Origin: Brachynemurus nebulosus
Lineage: Eukaryota > Arthropoda > Insecta > Neuroptera > Myrmeleontidae
Assembly (NCBI GenBank): GCA_035578155.1
Contig: JAPWDM010000005.1
Coordinates: forward strand, 36,294,108 to 36,358,107
Length of the DNA: 64,000 bases
Direction: 5' to 3'
The first letter of the stretch is position 1. Each line of letters starts with the position of its first letter. Position numbers and translations under genes: made by a program. The notes beneath the pieces are model-generated. The model was not told the origin of the DNA, ran no database searches, and worked only from the letters and a program-made list of their open reading frames with translations. This document shows, piece after piece, positions 49,856 to 61,879 of the stretch.

Positions 49856-50160
49856 CTCTGATTGTATTGAAATGTAAGGGACCATATATAGCCTAACCCC
49901 GAAATACTCTCAAAATTTGAGCGAAATAGGACCAGTCGTAAGATATCGACATTTAATGGAGTTTCCGGTAGCGCCGTGGCTACTATCACTTCGATTGCGA
50001 TAAAATTTGTAGAGGACCAAATCGCACAATTTCTAAAAATTTCATCCTAAAAATAATTTAATAGTTCCGTTTTGGTGGGATTTAATTTTGGTGGGATTTT
50101 CGGACACATTCACACAGACGAACAGACAGATGAACCGACAGACTGATACGAAACTGAAAT
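49856..50160 (+). repeat. Retroposon-like 3' fragment, copy 1
   Basis: Shares CGAAATACTCTCAAAATTTG, AATTTAATAGTTCCG and neighbouring blocks with the inverse of 61880-62310. It ends in the (CAGACGAACAGA)-type tail typical of insect non-LTR element or SINE 3' ends. No coding frame. Confidence 0.5.
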
Positions 50161-51011
50161 TGTTCAGGACTATGCGCGTGAAAATTATCATTTTGATGGG
50201 ACACAATTTTCATACTTCAAAAGTAATCAATCACAATGCTTTCGTTACTTTAATAGCCTTGGAAGGAAAAAATTGTATACCCCATTTCAAATACAATTGA
50301 GCATGAGTCATCGTTAAAAATTAAATAATTTTTATATTTGAAACAAATCAATCTTCTACTGTTTTCTAAAGACAAAATGCAAATTTAAAATATACGCATT
50401 TGCAACAGTGAAAGAGATAAAGCTAAGAAAATGGGAATTCCTTAAATTCGTAAGTGATGAATTATGCTTAACTTTAAGTGAAATAGATTATATATTATGT
50501 ATATACAATCGTAATATTATACTAACGATTAGGAAAAAAAAAGGGACGTAACGTTGACTTCAAGCAGATGGTAATATTGCATTACCTCTCGTGAAACCGA
50601 AAATTGTTACGATTGTTACGTTCTATTTTCGAAACATTATGCAAATTTTTATTAAGCTAATAAAAAAAAGTTTTGAAAGAAATTGCATAATTTACATTCC
50701 TGAGCCAGCTCTGTTTTATAATGAGTCACTCAACTTTGAAGTATCAACGTTTCATTTTACATACATATAAATTAATAATCTTAAAATAATTTCATTTATT
50801 AGCATTTTATCACTAGTACATAGTTTTTCTTCAATTTTTAACCTTGATTAAGTATTGTATACTTAGTATATTCCATTAGTGAATGCACTTTAACGTGACC
50901 AGATATTGACACTTGGTTTCAAATAAAATAATCAAATAAAATGTACATTTTTGATTAAAGATTAATGTTTTTTCCAATAAAATAAAGTCCTTGACTTTTA
51001 CACATAAGTAC

Positions 51012-51302
51012 ACTGCTGATCCGATTGAGAGAAAGAAAAATGCATATGTGTTGGTCATGTGGTCATACAGATATAAAAAAAAAATGAGGAATTTTTTGAG
51101 TAAACAAATCATTATATATGTATACACGGTGGAATTTTGTAACTCTTATACCTTTTGGTAAATTTCGATAAAATTTTACGATGATTTAGAATAGAATTTG
51201 TTGGAAACAGCTATGTTGTTTCCAACAAATTCCGTTCTAAATCATCGTAAAATTTTATCGATATTCACCAAAAGTATAAGAGTTATTAAAATTCCACCCT
51301 GT

Positions 51303-51381
<79 letters not shown>

Positions 51382-51476
51382 GATTTGTTCACACAAAAAA
51401 TTCCTAATGTTTCTTTTTATATCTGTGTGACCTATACATACGTATTTTTCTTTCTCTCAATCGGATCAGCAGTGTA
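51012..51476. repeat. (AT)n palindrome P3 with a nested MITE
   Basis: Left arm CACTGCTGATCCGATTGAGA (51010-51029) through AAATCATTATATATGTATAC is mirrored by the right arm ending TCGGATCAGCAGTG (51459-51472). (AT)n lies at 51307-51379. Between left arm and AT tract sits the MITE 51125-51301. Arms are about 110 bp with moderate divergence. Confidence 0.8.
51125..51301. mobile_element. Near-perfect palindromic MITE, TA-flanked
   Basis: 177 bp with ends CACGGTGGAATTTT and inverted CAGGGTGGAATTTT, flanked by TA. The two halves pair almost end to end around a tiny loop at about 51210-51216 (GCTATGT). Tc1/mariner-type MITE. The transcript would be a long hairpin. Confidence 0.85.
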
Positions 51477-51716
51477 ATTAGATCAGTCAAAATGAACGAA
51501 ATTTAAATTTACATACATAACTATGTTCTTAAGTATAACTATTGAAGGTTACTGCAAAAATACAAGTATCGGGAATTAAAAGTTTCCAAAAAACTAACTA
51601 AAGAATCGAAAGTTGGACGTTAAAACTTCATTAAATGGAAATCATTTGTTAAACGGAAAACCGAAATAAATACTATAAACAATATTTAAACACTAAATCC
51701 AGAATTCAAAAATAAT

Positions 51717-52047
51717 AAATTAAAGTAAAAAAAATGTTTTTTAAGGAAAAGCTTTTATTTAAAAATGGGCTAAAAAAATTAAAATAACTTTCAAGTGAAA
51801 TTTAAAGCAAATTGCAACATAATTTATAAAAGCTTGAGGCGTTATCATTAATTATTTCTTTTTCGGATGTTTTGGATATAAGTGTAGCTATTTTACTTTT
51901 CAGTAAATACCGAACTTAATTAAACGCCTCAAGCTTTTATAAATTATGTTGCATATTGCTTTAAATTTCACTCGAAAGTTATTTTATTTTTTTTACCCCC
52001 TTTTTAAATAAAAACTTCCTTAAAAAACATTTTTTTTTACTTTATTT
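51717..52047. repeat. Long foldback element
   Basis: Arms of about 125 bp (51717-51845 and 51921-52047) contain AACATAATTTATAAAAGCTT next to GAGGCGTT at the inner end, and AAAGTAAAAAAAATG with TTTTTTAAGGAA at the outer end. The loop is about 80 bp. High arm identity. Confidence 0.85.
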
Positions 52048-52418
52048 TCTACTTTTTAGTCTGATCACAATTAATTTAAAAAAAATTAAAGAAGTAATTT
52101 TTTTAACTATATTTTAATATGGGTTAATTTATCCTAATCAAACATAACTATGGCAACAAAAAATTACAATATAAAATCAATGGAGAATATTTGACAATTC
52201 GAAATGTCAAAAAATTGCATACGACTAAAAATCAACAATTTTGGTTTGGGGCGATTTAGGGGGAAAATAATTATAAAATATTGCATTGTCATCAAGGCTA
52301 GACACGTATGCAAAATTTTAAACCTCTAGCTCAATTAGAACCTGTCTAAATTTTGATTCCAAGATTTGATCTAAACCAACATACTAACATATCAAGTTAA
52401 ATAAAAGCTTTTAAAAAT

Positions 52419-54074
52419 AAAAACGCCGTGAGCAGCGGGGCCCCATCACGGTAGTCGAATTTTCCCCTTCATCTTCGGTATTGAATGTCTACAAGCGAAA
52501 TGTGATTGAAAGTCTACAATCGAATTGTCATTTTGTTGGTTTCAAAACTGGTGATGAGTGTTCGGCTGATCGAGGCTTTAAAAAAAGGTTTTAAGTATTT
52601 AAGGGCTGTATCTCAGTAAATTTCAATTTTGTGCCGAAAACAGGTAGTAGAAAAAAAGCCAACACAATTCGTACGAGGACATTCCTGCCCATGTTTATCC
52701 GCTAATTGCCTTTATGTTTTAGTTTTAAATATTAAAAAAGGACAATAAATAGTAAACTGGAAGGCCTTTATAAAGATATTTTTTCTTTCCAAAAAAATCC
52801 AAAATTTCTATTTTATAAATACTAAAAATCCAAAATTCCTAATTTATAAATAAACAGTGACTTTAATAACATTTTTAAATTACTTAATATGTGTGTATTT
52901 CATTTGTCATAAAAGTAAGTTCACTTTTTTTTAAATTTTTTAAAATTACTATTCGCCTACTTGTATTTAGAATAAACATAATGCTTTTAAAACACATTTA
53001 ACAATAGCATTCAATTCCGATGTAAAAATGGGAGTAGTGGGGGGAAAAGTGATGCGGACTCCCTACAAGGTACTAGCTGGATACTAACTGAATACACGTA
53101 CAAAATTTCAGCCCTCTAGGTTTCCTTATGGAGTCTCTAGACATGTTAGAAAACAAGCAAAAAAATTAAGGAAATATTGGCGTAAAAGTCGTGGGGGTAA
53201 GGGTTAAAAGTTGAAACCTCCAAAAAACAGTGTCTGGCTATTAGCTTAACCTGTACACCAAATTTCAGCCCTCTAGGTTTATTTGGGGAGATTTTGACCC
53301 GAACGAAACTGTTAAAAAACAAGAAAAATCATGTTCTTTTGGGTATAAAAATGGTGGGGGTAGGGGTTAAAAGTCGAGACCCCCAAAAGGCACCCCCTTG
53401 ATACTAACTGAATCCAAATACAAAATTTCAGCCCTCTAGGTTTATTCGGGTGACCTGTGCGAGTGGTACAAACTTCGAAAACGTCGAAAATGCATGAAAT
53501 TGTAGCTTAAAAATGAGGGGGGTGGGGGTAAAATATTAAAACCTCCAAAAAGCACAACCTAGGTACGAACTTTATTAACACACCAAATTTCAACCCTCTA
53601 CGTTAATTCTGGGGGGCTGGGGGCCTGTTAGATCCAGCGAAAATGGTTTTTCCCCCCTCTACTCCCACCAAATCATCCTAGGAAGCTGAATTTTGGATAT
53701 GTTGTAGATAATTGACCGAAACATTATTTAAAACCGGTTTGGAAAAGTTTTATTGCTTTTCCGCCCCCCACCACCCCCTTAAAGGTCGGGTCCGAAAAAA
53801 AATTTGCCCAAAATTTGACCCCACTTTGATAGTATTGTTGTGCATCGGAATAAGCCCCACTTACCAAATTTCATCTCTTAACTTCCATAGGGGGGCCCTA
53901 CACATATTAAAAGGTTGCGGGAAAATATATATATATATATATATATCAGACATCTTTTTTTTTTACATAATCGTGTTCTACGGGTCCGAAAACGGATAGC
54001 GCCCCTGGTCTCGCCTCTCGCAGCTCTTATCGTATAGACTGTATAAGTCTAATTTTTCGGAGAAAATTCGACTA
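52419..54074. mobile_element. TAGTCGAATTTTC element, copy B (first of tandem pair)
   Basis: The element proper starts TAGTCGAATTTTCCCC at 52452 and ends GGAGAAAATTCGACTA at 54074, so its ends are inverted repeats. The preceding 33 bp (AAAAACGCCGTGAGCAGCGG then GGCCCC...CACGG) are repeated exactly at the junction with copy C. Interior: about four degenerate ~120-bp units and (AT)n at 53924-53946. Non-coding; the 95-codon frame is incidental. Confidence 0.8.
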
Positions 54075-55577
54075 AAAAACGCCGTGAGCAGCGGGGCCCC
54101 ATCACGGTAGTCGAATTTTCCCCTTCATCTTCGGTATTGAATGTCTACAAGCGAAATGTGATTGAAAGTCTACAACCGAATTGTCATTTTGTTGGTTTCA
54201 AAACTGGTGATGAGTGTTCGGCTGATCGAGGCTTTAAAAAAAGGTTTTAAGTATTTAAGGGCTGTATCTCAGTAAATTTCAATTTTGTGCCGAAAACAGG
54301 TAGCGGAAAAAAAGCCAACACAATTCGTACGAGGACATTCCTGCCCATGTTTATCCGCTAATTGCCTTTATGTTTTAGTTTTAAAAATTAAAAAAGGACC
54401 TTAAATAGTAAACTGGAAGGCCTTTATAAAGATATTTCTTCTTTCCAAAAAAATCCAAAATTTCTATTTTATAAATACTAAAAATCCAAAATTCCTAATT
54501 TATAAATAAACAGTGACTTTAATAACATTTTTAAATTACTTAATATGTATGTATTTCATTTGTCATAAAAGTAAGTTCACTTTTTTTTAAATTTTTTAAA
54601 ATTACTATTCGCCTACTTGTATTTAGAATAAACATAATGCTTTTAAAACACATTTAACAATAGCATTCAATTCCGATGTAAAAATGGGAGAAGTGGGGGG
54701 AAAAGTGATGCGGACTCCCTACAAGGTACTAGCTGGATACTAACTGAATACACGTACAAAATTTCAGCCCTCTAGGTTTCCTTATGGAGTCTCTAGACAT
54801 GTTAGAAAACAAGCAAAAAAATTAAGGAAATATTGGCGTAAAAATCGTGGGGGTAAGGGTTAAAAGTTGAAACCTCCAAAAAACAGTGTCTGGCTATTAG
54901 TTTAACCTGTACACCAAATTTCAGCCCTCTAGGTTTATTTGGGGAGATTTTGACCCGAACGAAACTGTTAAAAAACAAGAAAAATCATGTTCTTTTGGGT
55001 ATAAAAATGGTGGGGGTAGGGGTTAAAAGTCGAGACCCCCAAAAGGCACCCCCTTGATACTAACTCAATCCGAATACAAAATTTCAGCCCTCTAGGTTTA
55101 TTCGGGTGACCTGTGCGAGTGGTACAAACTTCGAAAACGTCGAAAATGCATGAAATTGTAGCTTAAAAATGAGGGGGGTGGGGGTAAAATATTAAAACCT
55201 CCTAAAAGCACAACCTAGGTACGAACTTTATCAACACACCAAATTTCAACCCTCTACGTTAATTCTGGGGGGCTGGGGGCCTGTTAGATCCAGCGAAAAT
55301 CGTTTTTCCCCCCTCTACTCCCACCATATCATCCTAGGAAGCTGAATTTTGGATATGTTGTAGATGATTGACCGAAACATTATTTAAAACCGGTTTGGAA
55401 AAGTTTTATTGCTTTTCCGCCCCCCACCACCCCCTTAAAGGTCGGGTCCGAAAAAAAATTTGCCCAAAATTTGACCCCACTTTGATAGTATTGTTGTGCA
55501 TCGGAATAAGCCCCACTTACCAAATTTCATCTCTTAACTTCCATAGGGGGGCCCTACACATATTAAAAGGTTGCGGG

Positions 55578-55644
<67 letters not shown>

Positions 55645-55768
55645 CATCTTTTTTTTTTACATAATCGTGTTCTACGGGTCCGAAAACGGATAGCGCCCCT
55701 GGTCTCGCCTCTCACAGCTCTTATCGTATAGACTGTATAAGTCTAATTTTTCGGAGAAAATTCGACTA
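54075..55768. mobile_element. TAGTCGAATTTTC element, copy C (second of tandem pair)
   Basis: Nearly identical to copy B, offset by 1656 bp. The junction 33-mer is at 54075-54107, the element at 54108-55768. It differs chiefly in the AT tract (55580-55640, 61 bp against 23 bp in copy B) and a few substitutions, so the duplication is recent. Confidence 0.85.
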
Positions 55769-55872
55769 AAAAAAGGCGGACACTTTAAGGTCGACCCGGA
55801 AGTAATGTAGTAACAAAATTAAAAAATTGTAATGCAATTTTAATTTTCACTAGATTTTCAATTGTCCTTCAA

Positions 55873-56606
55873 TGGGGTATTTGACAGTAGTTGAAAAAAT
55901 ATCTATTTTGATTTTTAAATAATTACTCGAGTCACAGTGATACTGAATATTGCTTTTTTACAAGTTATTTCATTCAAAAATATAAAAACTTTAATTAAAT
56001 AAAATTACAAAATTTACGTTAAAAATGACGTAATCAAAAACATCAAGCAAAAGCAGCTTACGTCACAAGCTCGTTCGAATATGTATTAATATTATAGTTG
56101 GGAAAAAACTGTTTTGGTAACTATGAAAGAAATTTTCTATTATTATTTTTTTAAAATTATTTGACAATTTAAAACGTGTTTAACCGTTTACACTCCGTAA
56201 TTCTGCATTTTTCGGAACAGACACAAATAGTTTATCTGGAGTTTTTTTACTTGTGTTTCTACACTGTCGCGCTATACACCATCTGTCCCGCATTTTTTTT
56301 TTTTTAATTAATAAAAAATTAAATTCTAAAAATAACACAAATGTCAGATTTAAGTAAAACCACTACCTACTAGACCTACTACTACTACTACTCAATGTTT
56401 TAGAGCCAATGACGTCATACTCTTTAAACGAGACAGAAAGCATGGCTTTTACGGTCTTTTAAAAACTGAAATTTTATCGGTGATTTTTATTAAAAATATG
56501 TTAGTACAAAATAATTTAAAAATGTGTATTAGAGCTATATATAAGAACTTAGTAAAAAGTAATAAACACACTAAAATGGTTTTTAAAAAATTGTGAAATA
56601 CCCCAC
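55873..56606. mobile_element. MITE with TGGGGTATTTGAC ends
   Basis: Left TGGGGTATTTGACAG and right inverted TGGGGTATTTCACAA. Contains AATGACGTCAT at 56409-56419. The ends and the TGACGTCA motif relate it to 46047-46617. Confidence 0.55.
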
Positions 56607-56619
56607 TGCAGTTCAACTA

Positions 56620-58110
56620 CAGAATTGACAGAATTCAAAAATTTTTAGATTCATATTCTATAAGTAGAAACATCTTTCAACGATCGGTGATTAAAATGAG
56701 AAACATGTACCTTGTATCTTGCGTGTGTGAATTTTCAAATAAAAATGCTACAGAATACTACAGAACGAACGCTAGTATCTCTATACTACTGAAACCAGTG
56801 TAACGACAAAGTATAGAAAATATCCCACCAATATGTTATATATGTGCACGCGGAGTTGTGTGTGTTAGTGAGATGGATGGTTGTGTGTAAACAACCATTA
56901 TAATCTATTATTTTATTTATTAAAAATGAACATTGCCAGTATTTATTTGGTACACTTTGCAAAAAAAATCACTTTGTTAGAAGTTTCCTTTTTTAATATG
57001 TCCCTTTGTTGATACAAATGCTGCCCAGTTTTTGAAAAAAGTCTCTCTGAAGCTGTTGAAGTTACTGTGAAATACAAATATTTAATGGAAATTTTTTTCA
57101 AGTTTGAATAAGTGGATCCTAGAACTTGCCATAAAAGTATTGGATCTTGTTTTAAATCAGCGACAGGACTTTATAAATACTGAATAGGTTAGAGTAATAT
57201 CGATGTTTCGATATTATTCTCATAACATCGATGTTTTTCTAACATCGATGAATATTGATCATCCCTAGCACGCATCATGCACGTATACCACGTATACCGT
57301 GTCAACACGACGGCAACAACGTGACAACAATTGAAACACACCCATTGGTAGCTACTAAGTGAATGACAACATAGTTCTGCAAAATGCACATAAATGCCCA
57401 TAAGTGATTGCAGAAAAGAGATAGTTGTATTCCTTCCAGTGTTCTATGAAAAATACCTACAACAAAAATATTTTTTTTTTGTTCGGCAACTTGAATTATT
57501 TTAAACACGTTTTATTACATGAGCGCGTTCAAGTACGATCCGTCTCTATGACGAGGTCAATAATTGATGTACATATTGTTTTATGACGCAAACTAACTGT
57601 TGATTAAATCATTTACAAACGACGAGTGCTACGAGTATTCCCCAACAGCCCGACAGTAGATACGACAGATACAGATAAAATATGTACACAATTCCACATG
57701 TAGTATGAATATGTAGATAAATGAATGAGATTTTTTAGATTATAAATAGATTATAAATAGCAGACAGAAACTACCGTGTGATACGGATTAATATGATATG
57801 AACATGCAAATAAGAATTCCCCATAGTCGTATTTGTATTATTTACATGTCGTAAATCGTATTAAAAACCTGACAACACAGTTGTAGGACTTTCCCGTCCC
57901 ATTTTTATCTGCGACTTATTTAGAAGTGGGGATTGAAGTCTACATATAATTAAGTATGTTTAAATACGAACAACAGTTCGCCATAAGTAGTAATGTTTCA
58001 CAAGCACTCGAAAATATTTGAAACTAAAATAACTGTTTCTCACATTAAAAAGAGAGTAGTAATACATATATGTGATTGAATGTTTATCGAACTGGAGTGG
58101 CTCTCGAACA
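56620..58110. other. Intron DNA with a CATCGATG-repeat patch
   Basis: 57195-57268 holds three ATCGATGTT/AACATCGAT blocks and ends ...GATCATCCCTA, which resembles a hAT end. Otherwise no gene or bounded element. Confidence 0.4.
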
Positions 58111-58113
58111 GCG

Positions 58114-58187
58114 GATCGTGTGGCCTAGGGGGCACAACACCTGACTAATTACCAGGAGATCCTGAGTTCGAATCTCAGCCTGTGATT
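58114..58187 (+). pseudogene. tRNA-like sequence (pseudogene or SINE head)
   Basis: A box A-like stretch (GTGGCCTAGGGGGC), an anticodon arm CCTGA-CTAATTA-CCAGG (anticodon position AAT) and a T arm CTGAG-TTCGAAT-CTCAG (box B) are in correct order and spacing. The acceptor stem pairs only with many G.T pairs and two extra bases. Not a convincing functional tRNA. Confidence 0.5.
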
Positions 58188-58269
58188 TTTAATTTACTTA
58201 TTTTTAGAAAACATATAAACTATAGAGTATGTCTCACGAAATTGACGTTGCTAATCAGCGTTACATATA

Positions 58270-58447
58270 TACAAATAATTGAAGACGTGAGTGGATGAAG
58301 GTGTTATGTAACATTTTTTTTCAAAAAGTCATTTTTTGCAAAATTTTGCAGTATCCTATGCTGGAGTATCATATATTACAATTTGCTTTCATTATGCCTA
58401 ATAGTTTTGTAGAAATTCAATAATAAACACATGCTATTACATAGAGC
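58270..58447. mobile_element. MITE copy related to 18479-18719, truncated
   Basis: Shares TTTTTTTCAAAAAGT, TATCCTATGC, TAGTTTTGTAGAAATTCA and ATAAACACATGCTATT.CATAG with the complete copy, then stops where the hAT MITE begins. The right inverted end is missing. Confidence 0.65.
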
Positions 58448-58451
58448 AGGT

Positions 58452-58687
58452 CAGGGGTGGCCAACCCGCGGCCCGCGAGCCGCATGTGTCCCGCCTTGAA
58501 CTTTTTTTGGCCCGCGAGATTCATCACGCTTATACAAAATATATTTATTTTATAATGACCAAGGTAGTGAAAATCCATGTATTAAAAAAATACATAATAT
58601 ATGGAAACATAATTTTATATGCGGCCCGCGGTGTTATGATGCACTTCCCAAGTGGCCCGCAAGATCATTTGGGTTGGCCACCCCTCG
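58452..58687. mobile_element. hAT MITE, CAGGGGTGGCCAAC type, copy 2
   Basis: Same family as 8778-8997: CAGGGGTGGCCAACCCGCGG at the left, GGTTGGCCACCCCTC at the right, with internal CATCACGCTTATACAAAATA shared. The 8-bp flanks match poorly. It is inserted in or beside the MITE at 58270-58447. The 68-codon frame across it is not a gene. Confidence 0.8.
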
Positions 58688-58699
58688 TCTAGGGTGTGT

Positions 58700-60290
58700 T
58701 AAATACAAGAATACAAGATGTTATAGGTACAATTTCTCACATCATCAAATTCTCTCTACCTAATATTATTTTGATAATAATGTGAGATTTATAAAACACT
58801 GATGCATCTTGACACCCTGTATATGAATATTGAACTTCACGATACAGAAAAAAAAGTTTCCAGTTTTATTTAATATTCCATTATATAAACAAACATGGGA
58901 AATTGTAAAATTTAATAATAAAAATATAGAGTAGTTCATTTTGATTCATTATTGCAGAAAATTTAAAAATTAATGCCAAACGTTGCCAATGGATATGTGC
59001 TTTTTGCTCAACTTAATTTAAAATTCATTAAAGAAAAAAAAACTTCAGAGTTATGTATCTACATTTAATTTATTTTTAATTTTCCCGAAGCAAAAAAAAG
59101 CATGAGTAGTTTGTAATTTTGTTTTGAGTACCTCACATAATTCAAGTAATCCAGGAAGAAGTGAAAATAAAATTATGGACTGCTTTACTGGCCATAAACG
59201 CAGTAAGTCGAAAAAACGCAATCTGATACCTGAATCACTTTTTTCCATATAATAAAATGAGGAAATTCTACAAGGAATTTCACAGTAATTTAAACAGCAT
59301 TTAATGTAAAAGCATACAGTTTTAATATTTATCCAACAGTTTCGAACAGTTTTAATATTTAACGTTTCTTTTTTCAGAAATAACTTCAAAGCATATATAG
59401 CCTAGTAGCTAAAGTCCTACCAGCTTTCTGACACATGCAAGACCTCGGCGCGAGACTATAGGCGGTCACCCACTTCGCCTATACCCTTTTACATTTATAA
59501 TAATTTGCTGGCGCTAATACGGAGTCAAATTAATTTTTATTTTTTTACCTATATTATATTTTTATTTTATTTACCTATAAAATTTTAATTATAATCCGTC
59601 TACTTAATTAACTACATTCCTAATATTTCCATCGTTAAATTATGAGGAATTAGGTACTTGAAGAGATAAGATAGAATCAGAACTTAAATGTCAATTTCGA
59701 AGGAATATTTTTTTTTATTTTTATTTGATTTCAAAGTCTAACGATTAAAATTAAACGTAAGTAATGTTTAAAAAAAATTATCCACTGTAAAAGGTAAAAT
59801 TCTTTGGCAACAAGTCAAATTAATTACGCCATGACCTAATATTCTGGCAACAATGGCTACATGCACGAATTACATGTGAAAAAGCTATTTGATCACATTT
59901 CGGCAAAGATATTAAAATGTGCAAATTTTATTACATAAACCAAAGTTAGCATTCAGATATGAATGATTTGTATTGTAGGATTTTATTTGGATTGGCACAA
60001 GTAACTTAAAAATATTATAGGCCGCTATTACACTGTCATAGATATATGTCAAAATTTTATTTAATCAAAGAAATATTATAGCGTAATAAGTCAACTTTTA
60101 TCAAAGTTTCAATTCCTAGCAAATTAGATCTACTAAGAAATTTTTCACATCCCCCAAGCATTTGTGAACTCAAAACTTGAAATCAATTAAAACAAATCGA
60201 TATTAGCATGTGAAGTCAAAAATTCTATAAGACCAAAATCATTTCTTTAGAGAACCTACAAATGGATCCGAGATGGATAACAACTAATAC
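58700..60290. other. Intron DNA without recognised element
   Basis: No exon seen; the 112-codon minus-strand frame at 59051-59389 lacks any recognised motif. A weak tRNA-like patch occurs at about 59396-59460. Confidence 0.35.
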
Positions 60291-60291
60291 A

Positions 60292-61137
60292 TCCTTACTA
60301 ATATTATAAATGCGAAAGTGAGTTTGTTTGTTTGTTTGTTTGTTTGTTTGACTGACTTTCACGCCTCAACAGCTTAACCAATCAACTTGAAACTTTGCAC
60401 AGACGTTGCTTGTGGGCCAAAGACGGTTATAGGCTACTTTTTATCTCGGGAAAATATTTCATTCCCGAGGGAAAATACATTAAATTACAACAGCTGACTA
60501 TTAAAACACGGATAAATGATTTCAAACTTTGTATATTGGTAACAGAAGGGATGAGAAAGGACACAAACTACTTTATACCTCGGGAAATTTCCCGTGGGAA
60601 ATTTCATTCCCGTGGAAAAATATATTTTAAATGAAACAAAAAATGATAATAGACAAATATGACGATATACAGCGATAAACATAGGTTATTTTTTATCCCG
60701 ATAAAATATCTCATTCCCGAGGGAAAGTGTATTTAAAACGAAACAATGAAATAACAACTGACTATTAAAAAAAAGCATGATTGATTTCAAACTTTACATA
60801 TTGTTTACCGAGACGATGAGAAAGGACACAGACTACTTTCTATCCCGGGAAAATATCTAACTCCCGTGGAAAGTCTTATTCCCGTGGGAAAATATATATT
60901 TAAAACAGTATAAAAAAGAATCATTGACTTCATTTGAACTTGGCATGTTGCTAAAGGAATGTTATAGTCTATTTTTTGTCCGGGGAAATATTGTATTTCT
61001 GTGGGAAAATTTCAAAGAAAAAAGTAATAATACCTACTCAACACGTAATAGCGACGTGATGAAAGCACACTTTATAATTTTTAACTAGATGCCATAATTT
61101 CAAATTCCACGCGGGCGAAGCGGCGGGTAAGTGCTAG
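60292..61137 (+). mobile_element. Helitron-like non-autonomous element (Lep1-like)
   Basis: Begins TCCTTACTAATATTATAAAT and continues GCGAAAGTGAGTTTG with a TTTG microsatellite. It ends ACGCGGGCGAAGCGGCGGGT...GTGCTAG, inserted between A and T as Helitrons do (A|TC...CTAG|T). The GC hairpin-like segment before CTAG fits a Helitron 3' end. Internal repeats ATCCCG.GAAAATAT.T.ATTCCCG recur four or five times. The ACTAATATTATAAATGCGAAAGT core is widespread in insects, notably Lepidoptera. Non-coding. Confidence 0.7.
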
Positions 61138-61249
61138 TATATCCATAATTCTACGAAAATTTTCCTCAGTAGTCCAAGCTGATATTTACATAATTACATA
61201 ATCATCTTGTGACAACATAAAGTGCAATTATATAAAAATTTTAAAAAAC

Positions 61250-61625
61250 TGTAAGTAGCAAAGCTTCATCATTAGAGTCGAATTTTCTCTTCGTCTTGGA
61301 AATTTTACGATACCTAAGTGAAACTGAAGCTTGTTTTTTTTTTATTACTTAAATATTAAAAAATTTCACTCCCTTAAGGTTTAATTGGGGAAGCTTTAGG
61401 CATATGAAACCTTCCGAAAAACATTAAATTTTTATAAAAAAAAAAAAACGGTATAAGTGGGAGGTAACAGGGTAAAGGCATACCCTGGTGTAAACTCAAC
61501 CCATATATAAAAAACGTAACCTTTTAAATTTATTTGGTGGGCCTGTAGGTTTGTCAGACCCAATGAAAAGCACGAGAAAACATGAAATTTAAATTGACAC
61601 AAAAATTAACCTAGTAGAATTTACA
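61250..61625. repeat. Old diverged copy of the TAGTCGAATTTTC family
   Basis: Begins GAGTCGAATTTTCTCTTCGT and has blocks similar to the ~120-bp units (TTTAAATTTATTTGGTGGGC, GTCAGACCCAATGAAAAGCA). No right end seen. Confidence 0.5.
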
Positions 61626-61879
61626 TATTTTAATTATTTTATACGAAAATAATTAAAACTTGCTCAGTTAATTATTGTAAATTTAGGCAATACATTTTTT
61701 TAAAAAAAAAAAGGGTGTTTCTTTAAAATTTATTATTAGTTAAATACAATAATTTTCTAGTTGTAAAAATACTGTCTAGTCTACTTTCCAAAAGATACAT
61801 TTATTGCTTCCAAGATTACTAAAGTAATGGAAGTATTGTGATCACTTTTGAATCAGAAAATTTTTTTTCCTCCAAAATG

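Noticed and set aside
53712..55664. Two identical open frames starting MTETLFKTGLEKFYCFSAPH
   Set aside because: They are the same spot in the tandem copies B and C of a non-coding element and run into TA repeats; the older copy A does not keep the frame in full.
59396..59460. Weak tRNA-like patch (TAGCCTAGTAGCTAAAG and a CTCGGCGCGAG stem)
   Set aside because: No proper T loop or anticodon arm; probably chance or a very old SINE.
60300..60360. TTTG direct repeats considered as a CRISPR-like or satellite array
   Set aside because: A 4-bp microsatellite at the start of the Helitron-like element; no spacers. No CRISPR array exists in the window.
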